DNA from: Catellatospora paridis
Lineage (GTDB): Bacteria; Actinomycetota; Actinomycetes; Mycobacteriales; Micromonosporaceae
Assembly: GCF_009720365.1 (NCBI RefSeq)
Contig: NZ_ML769314.1
Location: forward strand, 363,264 to 427,263
DNA: 64,000 bases
Direction of reading: 5' to 3'
Shown piece after piece: positions 8,354 through 17,751 of this stretch; position 1 is the first letter of the stretch; each line of letters starts with the position of its first letter. The position numbers and the translations under genes were made by a program. Below the pieces are notes generated by a model that did not search any database, had not been told where the DNA came from, and saw nothing but the letters and a program-made list of their open reading frames with translations.

Positions 8354-9772
8354 ATGAGGAAATCACTGTTCACCGCCTTCGGAGCGATCCTGCTGGCACT
8401 GGCCGGCACGCCGGTCGCGTCCGCGGCCGAGACCACGTCCACGCCGTACATCCCGCCCGCGGGACTGACCGCCACCGACCTGACCTTCCGCAACGGCGGC
8501 ACAGAGCTGCACGGCTCGGTGGTGCGCCGCGCCGACCTCGACCCGGCGGTGCGCCACCCGGCGATCGTGCTGGTGCACGGCTCCGGCGCGGGCCCGCGTG
8601 AGGAGCTGGGCCAGGAGGCCGAGGTGTTCGCGCGGGCCGGGCTGGTCACGCTGATCTACGACAAGCGCGCCGACTACACGAAGACCCACCGCGACTACTC
8701 GGCGCTGGCCGACGACGCCGTGGCCGGGGTGCGGGCGGTGGCCGCGCTGCCCGACGTCGACCCGGCGCGCACCGGGCTGTGGGGGCTCAGCGAGGGCGGC
8801 TGGATCGCGCCGCTGGCCGCGTCCCGCTCGGCGGAGGCGAAGTTCCTGGTCACCATCGGTGCGCCGGGGCTGGCACCGGCGCGTACCCAGGCCTGGAACC
8901 TGATCAACCGGATCACCCGGGCCGGGGTGACGCCGTCCACCGTGGACGCGATCGTCGGCACCGGCATGGGCCTGGCCGTCGCGACGGACGGGTTCCCGCA
9001 GGCGGCGTACGACCCGGTGCCCGCGCTGCGGGCGATCCGGCAGCCGGTGCTGGCGCTCTGGGGTGAGCTGGACACGCAGGTGCCGCCGCGGGAGAGCGCG
9101 GAGGTCTTCCGCCGCGAGCTGACCGCCAGCCCCAGCGTCACGATCCGGATCCTGCCGCACGGCGCGCACGCGGGCCGGGTCACCACCGACGGCTACGACC
9201 GCGTCGGCGGCCCGACGATCAACGGCTTCGACATGGGCGAGCTGCTGCCCGGCTACGGCACGCTGATGACCGACTGGATCGCCCAGGTGACCGGCGGACG
9301 GCTGCCCGCCTCCGCGGCCGACGCGCTGCCGGTGCAGGGCAGCGACAGCATCCCGGTGTCCGGGGTGGGCCCGCTGTGGTGGGCCGCGTTCGCGGCGATC
9401 GCGCTGGCGCTGCTCAGCTGGCCGGTCGGGGCGCTGGTGCGGCGGCTGCGCGGTGGCCGTGGCCGGCCCGCGGGGGCCCGCCCGGCGCGCCTGCTGGTGC
9501 TGACCGGGCTGATCGCCCTGGTCGGCGGCGTCGCATACCCGATCGTGACGGTGGCCACCTCCGGCAAGCAGACCGAGGCGTTCCTGTTCGGCCAGCCCCT
9601 GACCTGGCTCGTGCTGCGGGCGGCGACCGTGCTCGCCCTGCTGTGCACCGCCTGGGCCGTGGTCGCGCTGCGCTCGACGCAGGGCCGCGACCGGGTGCGG
9701 CTGGCGGTCACCGCGGTCGGCGGCCTGCTGCTCGTGCCGTTCGCCCTCTCCCTGGGCCTGCTGCTGCCCTGA
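8354..9772 (+). CDS. Secreted alpha/beta hydrolase with C-terminal membrane segments
   Basis: Predicted 472-aa serine hydrolase. It starts with a Sec signal (MRKSLFTAFGAILLALAGTP, cleavage near VASA-AE). An alpha/beta hydrolase domain of about 300 residues follows: the oxyanion strand 'IVLVHGSGAG', the nucleophile elbow 'GLSEGG' with Ser146, Asp in 'ALWGELDTQVPP', and His in 'LPHGAHAGR'. The C-terminal ~115 residues hold four hydrophobic segments, so the catalytic domain is tethered outside the membrane. ATG 8354 is preferred over an upstream in-frame start at 8318 because it begins the signal peptide directly. The substrate is unknown; the domain resembles dienelactone hydrolase/acyl-peptidase-like esterases. 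A strong stem-loop follows the stop codon. Confidence 0.85.
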   Translation: MRKSLFTAFGAILLALAGTPVASAAETTSTPYIPPAGLTATDLTFRNGGTELHGSVVRRADLDPAVRHPAIVLVHGSGAGPREELGQEAEVFARAGLVTLIYDKRADYTKTHRDYSALADDAVAGVRAVAALPDVDPARTGLWGLSEGGWIAPLAASRSAEAKFLVTIGAPGLAPARTQAWNLINRITRAGVTPSTVDAIVGTGMGLAVATDGFPQAAYDPVPALRAIRQPVLALWGELDTQVPPRESAEVFRRELTASPSVTIRILPHGAHAGRVTTDGYDRVGGPTINGFDMGELLPGYGTLMTDWIAQVTGGRLPASAADALPVQGSDSIPVSGVGPLWWAAFAAIALALLSWPVGALVRRLRGGRGRPAGARPARLLVLTGLIALVGGVAYPIVTVATSGKQTEAFLFGQPLTWLVLRAATVLALLCTAWAVVALRSTQGRDRVRLAVTAVGGLLLVPFALSLGLLLP

Positions 9773-9833
9773 CCCGCCGACGGTCGCGCCGCCCGGCCCG
9801 GCACGGGGCTGGCCGGACGGTGCGACGAAAGAA

Positions 9834-9872
9834 GGGGCGCCTCCCCACCGAGCTCCGGTGAGGAGGCGCCCC
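9834..9872. terminator. Bidirectional stem-loop terminator
   Basis: Perfect 11-bp arms GGGGCGCCTCC (9834-9844) and its complement (9862-9872), followed by CTTT on one side and preceded by AAAGAA on the other. It lies between the convergent hydrolase and penicillin-acylase genes and can serve both. Confidence 0.8.
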
Positions 9873-9888
9873 CTTTCGCTGACCGACC

Positions 9889-12435
9889 CTACGGCTTGAG
9901 GGTCTGGGTCTGCGTGGACTCCTTCTCGATGGTCGCCTTGTCGAAGCGGAACGGCAGGGTCTGGCCCGTACGCCACAGCTCGAACTGGTCGGCGTAGTTG
10001 TCGTGGAACGCGTGGCCGGAGTTGCCGGTCAGCTGGATCCAGCGCGAGTCGTCCAGGTCCGCCATGTTCACGATCATGCGCATGGACGGCACCGCGTCGA
10101 CCTCGTATCCCTGCCCGGCGCTCCAGCCGGTGGCGTTGACGATCGCGTCGCCGCCGGAGACGCCGACGGTGTCCCGGTTGAACAGCCACTCGATCGGGCC
10201 GATGCCGGACTCGCCGAACGTCGCGTGGGTCGGGGTGAGGGTGTGCATGGCACCCCAGCGCCACTGCTTCGGGTCTTCGCCCTGCGCCTCGGACAGCTCC
10301 TTCACCGCCGCCGACATGGCCTGGGCGAGCATGTCGTCCCGCTTCTCCACGGCGGGCGTGCCCTTGTTGTCCCACCACTTGTCGTCGGGCTTGCTCAGCA
10401 GCCCGCGGACCACCTCGAACCAGCGGTCCCCGCCGTCGGCGGCGTAGTCGGAGCCCAGCTCGTCGAAGGTGAGGCCGAGCAGGTTCTTCCAGATCGCGTT
10501 GTAGTAGGCCGCGGCCGCCGAGTCCTCGCCCTGCTGGAAGTCCCAGTCGACGAGCAGCGCGTCGGCGTTCGTCTCCACCTGCGACGGGGCCTGGCGCGGG
10601 GCCTTCTGCAGGGCCGGGATCAGCGCCGGGGCGAAGCCGTTGCGGTTGTCGAACTGCTGCTTCTGCACGTCGTCGAGCGTGATCTTCCCGCCCGCGGCGC
10701 CGATCATGTCGTAGATGCGCTGGCTGCGGTAGCCGTAGCTCCAGTCGTCGGTCAGGTGCTGCTGGTACTGGTCGCCGATGACCGCCTGGTTGGCGGTGAC
10801 GACGTAGCCGCGCTCGGGGTTGAGCACGTTGGGCAGCTCGTTGAACGGGATGAAGCCGGTCCAGTCGTACGCCGGGTCCCAGCCGGGCGCGAACCACTTG
10901 CCGTCGCCCTTGCCGCGCACCGGGATGCGGCCCGGCGACTGGTAGCCGATGTTGCCCGCCACGTCGGCGTAGACGATGTTCTGCGCGGGCACCTCGAACA
11001 GCGCGGCGGCGGCGCGGAACTCGTCCCAGTTGGCGGCCCTGTTGATGGCGAACACCGCGTCGCCGGTGCGGCCCGGGTCGAGCGCGGTCCAGCGCATCGC
11101 GATCGCGTACTGGCCGCCGAGCTTCTTCAGGCTCTCGCTGGCGTCCGACAGCAGCGGCCCGTGCTTGCTCGTGCGCACCGTGATGGTGACGTCGTCGCCA
11201 CCGGCGACCTTGAGCACCTCCTGGCGCGAGGCCAGCGGCTCCCAGCCCTCGCCGACCTTCACCTTGTCGCCCTCGACCTGCTCCAGGTACATGTCGATCA
11301 CGTCGGGGTCGAGGTTGGTGAAGCCCCAGGCGATGTTCGCGTTGTGGCCGATGACCACCCCGGGCACGCCGGAGAAGGTGAAGCCGGCGACGTCCTGACC
11401 GCACTCGCAGTGCAGGCCCATCTGGTACCAGATGCCGGGCTGGCTCGGGCTCAGGTGCGGGTCGTTGGCGAGGATCGGCTTGCCGCTCGCGGTCAGCTTG
11501 CCGCTGATGACCCATGAGTTGGAGCCGATGCCGTCGCCGTCGGCGTTGCCCATCAGGCCCGGCAGCGCGGCCAGCGCGTCGGCCATGTCGTTGAGGCCGT
11601 CCGCGGCCAGTGCCGCGGTCGGCGTCGGCGGCGGGGTCACCGGCGTGACCGGGGCGGACGCCTTCGCGTCGAACGCGCCGTTCACGATCGCGCCGCCGGT
11701 GACGATCGGCAGGTTGCGGTCGATCGGGTACGCCGGGTAGAGCTGGTCCACCTGCTCCTTGGCCAGACCCTCAGCCTGCAAGGCGGCGCGGCGGATCTCG
11801 GCCTCCATGTTGCCGCGCAGGTCCCAGGCCATCGCCTTGAGCCAGGCCAGGCTGTCCACGGGAGTCCAGCGCTCGACGACGTAGTCGGAGTTCTGCAGGC
11901 CGAGGATGCCGTACTCCAGGCTCAGCGACCCCGACGCCGCGAACCCGTCGCCTTCGACGTCGGTGTTGGCGGCCAGCCACGCGTTGACGCCCGCGGCGTA
12001 CGCCTCCAGCCCCTTGCGGGACTCCGGCGTCAGCAGCGCCACCTCCTGCTCGGCGACCCGGCGCCAGCCCATGGTGCGCAGGTACTTGTCCGTCTCCAGC
12101 TGGGACTGCCCGAACAGCTCGGAGACCCGCCCGGCCGTGACGTGGCGGCGGAAGTCCATCTCCCAGAACCGGTCCTGGGCGTGCACGAAGCCCTGGGCGC
12201 GATACATGTCGTCGCTGGTCTTCGCGTAGATCTGGGGGATGCCGTGCGCGTCGCGGCGCACGGTCACCGGCGCGCCGAGCCCGGTCAGGGTGAGCTCACC
12301 GTCGAGGGTCGGCAGGGCGCGGCGCACCGACCAGACGGTCAGCCCGGCGCCGACGACGGCCAGCACCGTCACGACGCCGAGCAGCCAGAGCGCGGTGGTA
12401 CGCAGGCGGCGGAGCCAAAGGCGTGGGGGTTTCAC
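9889..12435 (-). CDS. Penicillin acylase family N-terminal-nucleophile hydrolase
   Basis: Large 848-aa amidohydrolase of the S45 family, which cleaves acyl amide bonds in beta-lactams, N-acyl-homoserine lactones or lipopeptides after self-processing into alpha and beta chains. One N-terminal membrane segment (about residues 14-36) follows a basic stretch, so the enzyme is exported and may stay anchored. The alpha-chain landmarks 'RDAHGIPQIYA' and 'AQGFVHAQDRFWEMDFRR' are present. The beta chain would begin at Ser305 in 'GSNSWVISG' after a Thr/Pro-rich spacer; the following 'LANDPHL' is also family-typical. Usual S45 proteins have SNNW here, and this one has SNSW. The preferred acyl group cannot be read from sequence. 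Its gene lies 63 nt downstream of the VWD-protein gene on the same strand. Confidence 0.92.
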   Translation of the reverse strand: MKPPRLWLRRLRTTALWLLGVVTVLAVVGAGLTVWSVRRALPTLDGELTLTGLGAPVTVRRDAHGIPQIYAKTSDDMYRAQGFVHAQDRFWEMDFRRHVTAGRVSELFGQSQLETDKYLRTMGWRRVAEQEVALLTPESRKGLEAYAAGVNAWLAANTDVEGDGFAASGSLSLEYGILGLQNSDYVVERWTPVDSLAWLKAMAWDLRGNMEAEIRRAALQAEGLAKEQVDQLYPAYPIDRNLPIVTGGAIVNGAFDAKASAPVTPVTPPPTPTAALAADGLNDMADALAALPGLMGNADGDGIGSNSWVISGKLTASGKPILANDPHLSPSQPGIWYQMGLHCECGQDVAGFTFSGVPGVVIGHNANIAWGFTNLDPDVIDMYLEQVEGDKVKVGEGWEPLASRQEVLKVAGGDDVTITVRTSKHGPLLSDASESLKKLGGQYAIAMRWTALDPGRTGDAVFAINRAANWDEFRAAAALFEVPAQNIVYADVAGNIGYQSPGRIPVRGKGDGKWFAPGWDPAYDWTGFIPFNELPNVLNPERGYVVTANQAVIGDQYQQHLTDDWSYGYRSQRIYDMIGAAGGKITLDDVQKQQFDNRNGFAPALIPALQKAPRQAPSQVETNADALLVDWDFQQGEDSAAAAYYNAIWKNLLGLTFDELGSDYAADGGDRWFEVVRGLLSKPDDKWWDNKGTPAVEKRDDMLAQAMSAAVKELSEAQGEDPKQWRWGAMHTLTPTHATFGESGIGPIEWLFNRDTVGVSGGDAIVNATGWSAGQGYEVDAVPSMRMIVNMADLDDSRWIQLTGNSGHAFHDNYADQFELWRTGQTLPFRFDKATIEKESTQTQTLKP

Positions 12436-12468
12436 GTTGGCGGAGTCTACGCATGCATTGTGATCCCC

Positions 12469-12484
12469 GTTACCACCAGGTAAC
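12469..12484. promoter_or_regulatory. Small perfect dyad before the acylase gene
   Basis: GTTACC-ACCA-GGTAAC, six-bp arms, lies in the 63-nt gap between the VWD-protein stop and the acylase start. It is AT-richer than its surroundings. It could be a small operator or part of an attenuator; the sequence does not decide. Confidence 0.3.
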
Positions 12485-12498
12485 CCAGACTTTGCTGG

Positions 12499-15400
12499 TC
12501 AGGTGCGCAGTCTTACCTGGGCCGTTCCGGCCGCCCGCTCGCTCGGATCCACGATGAGCTGATATGTCCCGGTCGACGGCAGCTCGACGCCCTCCTCGCG
12601 CAGCCCGCCCTTGCCGTTGATCACGCAACCGGACTCGACCACGGCACCGCCCGGGCCGCGCAGCTCCAGCCCGCCGCACTGGTTCGGCAGGTCCGTGCTC
12701 GGCACCTCGATGAACACCCGCTGCCCGGCCCGGCCGGTGAAGGTCAGCACGCTGACCGCGCCCGGCCGCTCGATCCGCGCGGTCACCCCGTCGCCGCCGG
12801 CAGGCAACGCGACCCGCTGGTCGACGGCGAGGCTCACCCGTACCTTCGCCTCGCCGACGCCCTTCTCCTGCGGGTCCACCACCACTGTGTAGTTGCCGGT
12901 GTCCGGCAGGGTGAAGCCGTCGATGTAGCCGTCGCCGTTGATGACGCAGCCGTTGGCCACCTGCTTGCCGTCCGGGCCGAGCAGGCCCAGGCCGCCGCAC
13001 TGGTTCGGCAGGTTGGTGCTCGGCACGTCCACGAACACCTTCTGCCCCGCCGTGGCGGCGAAGGTGAACCGGGCCACCGTGCCCGGCTTGGGCAGGCGTG
13101 CGGTCAGCTCCGGACCGTCGAGGCGGATCGCCTCCTGCTGGTCCTCGACGGTCAGCAGGCGCAGTCGCGCCTCGCCGGTGGCGTCGCTGCTCGGGTCGAC
13201 CGCGATGCTGTACGTGCCGGTCTCCGGCAGCACCGTGCCGTCGATGTACCCGGCGCCGTTGATGATGCAGCCGTTGGCCACCTGCTTGCCGTCCGGGCCG
13301 AGCAGGTCCAGGCCGCCGCACTGGTTCGGCAGGGTCGTGGCGGGCACGTCGACGAAGACCTTCTGCCCCTTCGTACCCGGGAACTCGACCTTCGCGACCG
13401 CGCCCGGGGCGTCCAGGCGCACCGTCCAGGTCTGCCCGCCCAGGTCCGCGCCGCCGGCGAAGACCTGGCCCGCCTTGGCCGCGACCGCGAAGTCGGGCTG
13501 GCCGGTCAGCGCCACGTCGAGCACGCAACCGGCCAGCACGGCCGGGTCGGAGACGCCGAGCCCGCGGCAGATCGCCTCCGCCGACGCCCGGTTCGGCAGG
13601 TCGACCGTGGCCGCGTCCTGCTCCGGGAAGGCCCGGTCGACGTAGCTGTCGGGGTTCTTGCCGTCTGCATAGGTGAACAGCGACGATGCGGCGTCGATGC
13701 GCCAGCTGTCGGCGTACGCGGGATACAGCGCGGCGAACGTCGGCTGCGCGCCGAGCGGCTCCCCGCCGCGCGGGCGTACGTCGTCGTCGGTCTTGCCGTT
13801 GAAGTCGCCGAGCAGGCCCTCCAGCTTGCCTGCGTACGTCTGCGCGGGCTCGACCGACAGCGCCAGGCCCCAGACGCCGATCGGGTCGATCACCAGGCGC
13901 GAGCCGTCCTTCCAGCGCAGCTCGACGTTGCCGCCCGTGACGGTGCGGACCTCGCCGCCGCCGGGCAGTTGCCGCGGGGAGGCCAGCTCCGCCGGGGCGG
14001 GGCCGGTCGCCACGCCCGCCACCAGCAACTCCACCCCCGCGGTGGTCATCCGCGCCTCGACCCGGTCGCCGTCGACCTTCGCGGCGACCGCGGAGTTCAC
14101 CGCCGCGACGCGCGAGCCGGGCACCGGCTCCTGGCGGACCTGGATCTCGTACGCCCCGGCGGTGTCGCGCACCGCGACGAACTCACCCGCGGCCTGGAAG
14201 TCGTAGCGCAGGCCGTCGACGGTGCGCAGGTGCGGGTCGCCGGTGCTGTGCCCGCAGCCCGCGCCGGTGCAGGCCGGCGGGGGCGGGGGAGCGGTGCAGT
14301 CGCCGCTGGGCAGCGCGCTGTCGCCGTAGTGGCTGCGCGCCGGGCGGCCCAGCGCCTCGCGCAGCTGGTTCTGCGCCCGGGTTGCCATCACCTCGGTCGT
14401 CGGGATGCCGCTGCCCGCGCAGTCCTCGCGGCTGTACGTGCCCTGGTTGTGCTGGTAGCCGTGGTGGAACTCGTGGTAGAGCGCGTCGCACGGGTCGGCG
14501 CTGCCGCCGGTGCCGAAGTAGGCGTGGTGGTCGTCGGGGTCCCAGAAGACCAGGATGTTGTTCTTGTCCAGGGCACCCTCATGGGTGTCGCCGGGCTGCG
14601 CCCGGATGATGCTGACGGTCACCCCGGGCGCCTCCAGCGCGGGCAGGATGCCCGCCGGGTCGCCGCCGGGCCCGTGCAGGATCGCGCTGCAGGCGGCCCA
14701 GGCACCGGCCAGCTCCGGGTCGGTCACGATGATTTCGGCGTACGCCGCACGCGTGGGCACCCCCACCGCCCCGAGCGCCACCACCAGCGCCAACACGACC
14801 GCCCCGCCGATCCCGGCCACCCCACCGGCCCCCGTGCTGCCGGACTTTCCGCCCGGACCGGAGCCGTCCACGGCAGGGCCGTCACCGGCACTGTCGTGGA
14901 CGGCACTGTCGCCACCCCCGGCGTGCCCGTCGCCGCCCGAGGCGTGGTCCCCGGTGCCGCCACCGTCCGCCGCGACACCACCATGCGCCGCGACGCCGCT
15001 GTCCGCCGCGGCGGCGTTGCCCGAAGCGGCGGCTGCGCGGCGGCGCTTGCGCCGGTTCGGCACGAGCAGGATGACCACGGCCACCAGCGTCAGGATCACG
15101 CCCACCCCGGCGAGGACCGCCCAGTGCCACCACGGGCGGCCCGCGTCGGCCGCGTCGGCCGTGACACCCGCCCCGGCCAGCGGGGCGCAGGCGGCGGCAC
15201 CGCTCACGGGCACGATCGGCACCGCGTAGGTGAACTCCAGCCGCAGCGGCACCCCGGGCTTCACCGGGTACAGCGCGCCGAACGCGCCCGCGCCGGCCGA
15301 CCACGTGACGATCTCGATGGCGTGCCCGGTCGGCCCGATCGGGATGGCGCGCAGCGGCACCTGCACGTCCGCGCCCGGCTCCAGCGTGTGCAGGCGCTTG

Positions 15401-15684
15401 GCCAGCACCGTCTCCAGCGACTCCTCGAACGAGGTCTCCATCGGCAGCGGCGTGACGGCGACGCCGCCCTGCTCCAGCCGGGTCACCGCGAGCGTGCCGT
15501 AAGTCGAGGTCACCACCTGGCACGGTGCGTCACCCCGGTTGGCCAGCACCAGCACAGTCGCGAGTGGATCGTCGCCGCGTACGGTCACCGCCAGGTCGCC
15601 GGCCGCTCGGGCGGGCGTCGCGGGCAGGAGTACACAAACGAACGCGGCCGCGGTGAGCAGCGCGCGGTGGAGGGGGTGCGCCAT
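12499..15684 (-). CDS. Large surface protein: HExxH metallopeptidase-like, VWD and triple repeat domains
   Basis: Predicted 1061-aa protein with an unusual architecture. Residues 1-27 are a Sec signal. An extracytoplasmic domain (about 30-185) is followed by a membrane segment (about 188-208) and a basic stop (RRKRRR). A ~70-residue Gly/Ala/Asp/His linker would lie in the cytoplasm, and a second hydrophobic segment (about 288-309) leads back out. Next comes 'LYHEFHHGYQH' with a zinc-binding HExxH at 404-408, then 'TTEVMATRAQNQLREALG' at 429-446, whose Glu431 could be a third ligand and whose ExxxxRxxNxLR pattern recalls NleD/M91-type peptidases. A proline spacer joins a von Willebrand type D domain (about 476-690; 'GDPHLRTVDG', 'GLLGDFNG'). 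Three ~100-residue repeats (about 756-1061) each carry 'LPNQCGGL' and 'GC[IV]ING' cysteines, resembling pre-peptidase C-terminal beta domains. ATG 15684 is chosen for the signal peptide. The function is unknown. Confidence 0.82.
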   Translation of the reverse strand: MAHPLHRALLTAAAFVCVLLPATPARAAGDLAVTVRGDDPLATVLVLANRGDAPCQVVTSTYGTLAVTRLEQGGVAVTPLPMETSFEESLETVLAKRLHTLEPGADVQVPLRAIPIGPTGHAIEIVTWSAGAGAFGALYPVKPGVPLRLEFTYAVPIVPVSGAAACAPLAGAGVTADAADAGRPWWHWAVLAGVGVILTLVAVVILLVPNRRKRRRAAAASGNAAAADSGVAAHGGVAADGGGTGDHASGGDGHAGGGDSAVHDSAGDGPAVDGSGPGGKSGSTGAGGVAGIGGAVVLALVVALGAVGVPTRAAYAEIIVTDPELAGAWAACSAILHGPGGDPAGILPALEAPGVTVSIIRAQPGDTHEGALDKNNILVFWDPDDHHAYFGTGGSADPCDALYHEFHHGYQHNQGTYSREDCAGSGIPTTEVMATRAQNQLREALGRPARSHYGDSALPSGDCTAPPPPPACTGAGCGHSTGDPHLRTVDGLRYDFQAAGEFVAVRDTAGAYEIQVRQEPVPGSRVAAVNSAVAAKVDGDRVEARMTTAGVELLVAGVATGPAPAELASPRQLPGGGEVRTVTGGNVELRWKDGSRLVIDPIGVWGLALSVEPAQTYAGKLEGLLGDFNGKTDDDVRPRGGEPLGAQPTFAALYPAYADSWRIDAASSLFTYADGKNPDSYVDRAFPEQDAATVDLPNRASAEAICRGLGVSDPAVLAGCVLDVALTGQPDFAVAAKAGQVFAGGADLGGQTWTVRLDAPGAVAKVEFPGTKGQKVFVDVPATTLPNQCGGLDLLGPDGKQVANGCIINGAGYIDGTVLPETGTYSIAVDPSSDATGEARLRLLTVEDQQEAIRLDGPELTARLPKPGTVARFTFAATAGQKVFVDVPSTNLPNQCGGLGLLGPDGKQVANGCVINGDGYIDGFTLPDTGNYTVVVDPQEKGVGEAKVRVSLAVDQRVALPAGGDGVTARIERPGAVSVLTFTGRAGQRVFIEVPSTDLPNQCGGLELRGPGGAVVESGCVINGKGGLREEGVELPSTGTYQLIVDPSERAAGTAQVRLRT

Positions 15685-15807
15685 GCGGCACACGATAGGC
15701 CCTTGCTCCGCCGTGGTCGGTCGGGAAGCGGATAGGTGACACGGGCGCTTGCCATCTAAGCTCGTGAGCGCCTTCCGGGCGTGCCCCCTCATTCCAGGAG
15801 AACTCCG

Positions 15808-16242
15808 ATGTACCTCTTGAACAAGATGTTCTGGATCGCCAGTGCCGAGCGTGCCATCAAGACCTTCGTGCAGGCCCTCATCGCCGCGTTCGGTGTCGGG
15901 CAGGTCAGCGGCGCGGTGGGCGTCGACGTCGCCGCGATCGACTGGCGCGGCGCGCTGTCGCTGGCCTTCAGCGCCGCGCTGCTGTCGGTGCTGATGTCGG
16001 TCGGTTCCGGACCGATCGGCGTGGCCAACAGCCCCAGCATCCTCACCGCGGCCCCGGCCGCCGCCGCCACGGCGCTGGTCGCGGCGGCAGCCGCGAGCCC
16101 GGTGCTCGCCCCGGCCGTCGCCGCCGCTACGGCTGCCACCGAACCCGCTCCTGCTCCCGCCGCTCCTGCTCCGGCGGAGCCCGCTCCCGCTGCGGCTCCG
16201 GCTCCGGCCGCCGCCACTCCGGCACCCGCGGCTGCCGCCTGA
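15808..16242 (+). CDS. Phage r1t-type holin-like membrane protein
   Basis: Predicted 144-aa protein. Residues 1-80 match the pattern of the phage r1t holin family: 'FWIASAERAIKTFVQALIAAF', a short loop, 'VDVAAIDWRGALSLAFSAALLSVLMS', then 'GSPSI'-like 'NSPSIL'. Two membrane segments are visible at about 17-36 and 52-70. Holins form lesions that release endolysin, but bacterial homologues also serve export. The C-terminal half is almost pure Ala/Pro ([20 protein letters not shown]), absent from short phage holins. ATG 15808 has a clean AGGAG 10 nt upstream. No endolysin, capsid or tail gene is nearby, so this is an isolated chromosomal gene, divergent from the VWD-protein gene. A perfect terminator follows. 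Confidence 0.78.
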   Translation: MYLLNKMFWIASAERAIKTFVQALIAAFGVGQVSGAVGVDVAAIDWRGALSLAFSAALLSVLMSVGSGPIGVANSPSILTAAPAAAATALVAAAAASPVLAPAVAAATAATEPAPAPAAPAPAEPAPAAAPAPAAATPAPAAAA

Positions 16243-16260
16243 CCGACGGCGTCGGGCCCG

Positions 16261-16303
16261 GGTACGGAAAAGGCCCCGCCGAAGGCGGGGCCTTTTCCGT
16301 ACC
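16261..16303. terminator. Perfect 20-bp stem-loop, bidirectional terminator
   Basis: Arms 16261-16280 and 16284-16303 are perfectly complementary around a GAA loop. The GC core AGGCCCCGCC is flanked by A4 and T4 within the stem, giving U-rich ends in both directions. It lies between the convergent holin-like gene and glnA. Confidence 0.92.
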
Positions 16304-16314
16304 ACCGAGTGGAC

Positions 16315-17751
16315 TCAGCAGTCGAAGTACATCTGGAACTCGTGCGGGGTCGGACGCAGGCGGACCGGGTCGATCTCGTTGGACCGCTTGTAGTCGACCC
16401 AGGTCTCGATCAGGTCGCTGGTGAAGACGCCACCGGCCTGCAGGTAGTCGTTGTCCTTCTCCAGCGACGTGAGCACGTCGGAGAGGGAGCCGGGCACCTG
16501 GGTGACGTTGGCGACCTCCTCCGGCGGCAGGTCGTAGAGGTCCTTGTCGATCGGAGCCGGGGGCTCGATCTTGTTGCGGATACCGTCGAGACCGGCCATC
16601 AGCATCGCCGAGAACGCCAGGTACGGGTTCGACGACGGGTCGGGGCAGCGGAACTCGATGCGCTTGGCCTTCGCGTTCGTGCCGGTGACCGGGATACGGG
16701 TGCAGGCGGAGCGGTTGCGCTGCGAGTACACCAGGTTGACCGGTGCCTCGAAGCCCGGCACCAGGCGGCGGTACGAGTTGACCGACGGGTTGGTGAAGGC
16801 CAGCAGCGACGGCGCGTGGTGCAGCAGACCGCCGATGTACCAGCGGGCGGTGTCGGCCAGGCCGGCGTAGCCGGTCTCGTCGTAGAACAGCGGCTCGCCG
16901 CCCAGCCAGAGGCTCTGGTGGGTGTGCATGCCGGAGCCGTTGTCGCCGAACAGCGGCTTCGGCATGAACGTCGCGGTCTTGCCCGCGTGCCAGGCGGTGT
17001 TCTTGATGACGTACTTGAACAGCTGCATCTGGTCGCCGGCGGCCAGCAGCGTCGAGAACTTGTAGTTGATCTCGGCCTGACCGGCGGTGCCCACCTCGTG
17101 GTGACCGCGCTCGACCGTGAAGCCGAGGTCCACCAGGTTCGTCACCATGGTGTCGCGCAGGTCGGCGTAGTGGTCGGTCGGTGCGACCGGGAAGTAACCG
17201 CCCTTGTAGCCGGGCTTGTAGCCGCGGTTGGCGCTGCCGTCGCTGTTGGTCGCGGCGCCGGTGTTCCACGCGCCCTCGACCGAGTCGATGTGGTAGAACG
17301 CCTGGTTCGGCTGGGTCGCGTAGCGGATCGAGTCGAAGATGTAGAACTCCGCCTCGGCGCCGAAGTACGCGGTGTCCGCGATGCCGCTGGCGGCCAGGTA
17401 CGCCTCGGCCTTCTTGGCCACGTTCCGCGGGTCACGGGAGTAGGCCTCACGCGTGAACGGGTCGTGGATGAAGAAGTTCAGCGCCAGGGTCTTCTGGATG
17501 CGGAACGGGTCGATGAACGCGGTGGTCACGTCCGGCAGCAGCAGCATGTCCGACTCGTGGATCTGCTGGAAGCCGCGGATGGACGAGCCGTCGAAGGCGA
17601 GTCCGTCGGTGAAGACGCTCGCATCGAACGACTGCACCGGCACGGTGAAGAACTGCATCACACCGGGCAGGTCACAGAAGCGGACGTCGACGAACTTGAC
17701 GTCTTCGTCCTTGAGGTACCGAAGCAGTTCCTCGGAATTGGCGAACAACAC
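16315..17751 (-). CDS. glnA: Glutamine synthetase type I (GSI-beta)
   Basis: Makes glutamine from glutamate, ammonia and ATP; dodecameric cytoplasmic enzyme. The 478-aa length fits GSI-beta. Motifs include '[12 protein letters not shown]' near residues 50-61, the metal/substrate loop '[10 protein letters not shown]' near 272-281, and the ATP-site '[17 protein letters not shown]'. The adenylylation loop '[11 protein letters not shown]' retains Tyr406, the residue GlnE modifies; GlnE is encoded upstream in this window. I chose GTG 17751 because a perfect CCAGGAGGA site precedes it and it gives the usual N-terminus ([20 protein letters not shown]); an in-frame extension to 17862 would add 37 atypical residues. 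A GlnR-like box lies about 150 nt upstream. Confidence 0.97.
   Translation of the reverse strand: MLFANSEELLRYLKDEDVKFVDVRFCDLPGVMQFFTVPVQSFDASVFTDGLAFDGSSIRGFQQIHESDMLLLPDVTTAFIDPFRIQKTLALNFFIHDPFTREAYSRDPRNVAKKAEAYLAASGIADTAYFGAEAEFYIFDSIRYATQPNQAFYHIDSVEGAWNTGAATNSDGSANRGYKPGYKGGYFPVAPTDHYADLRDTMVTNLVDLGFTVERGHHEVGTAGQAEINYKFSTLLAAGDQMQLFKYVIKNTAWHAGKTATFMPKPLFGDNGSGMHTHQSLWLGGEPLFYDETGYAGLADTARWYIGGLLHHAPSLLAFTNPSVNSYRRLVPGFEAPVNLVYSQRNRSACTRIPVTGTNAKAKRIEFRCPDPSSNPYLAFSAMLMAGLDGIRNKIEPPAPIDKDLYDLPPEEVANVTQVPGSLSDVLTSLEKDNDYLQAGGVFTSDLIETWVDYKRSNEIDPVRLRPTPHEFQMYFDC

Noticed and set aside
8363-11515. 1050-codon minus-strand frame across the alpha/beta hydrolase and the acylase
   Set aside because: It shadows two real genes in other frames and shows only low-complexity Arg/Pro/Gly text.
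15808-16242. Prophage remnant around the holin-like gene
   Set aside because: No integrase, capsid, tail, endolysin or attachment site lies within several kb; a single holin-like gene does not support a prophage.
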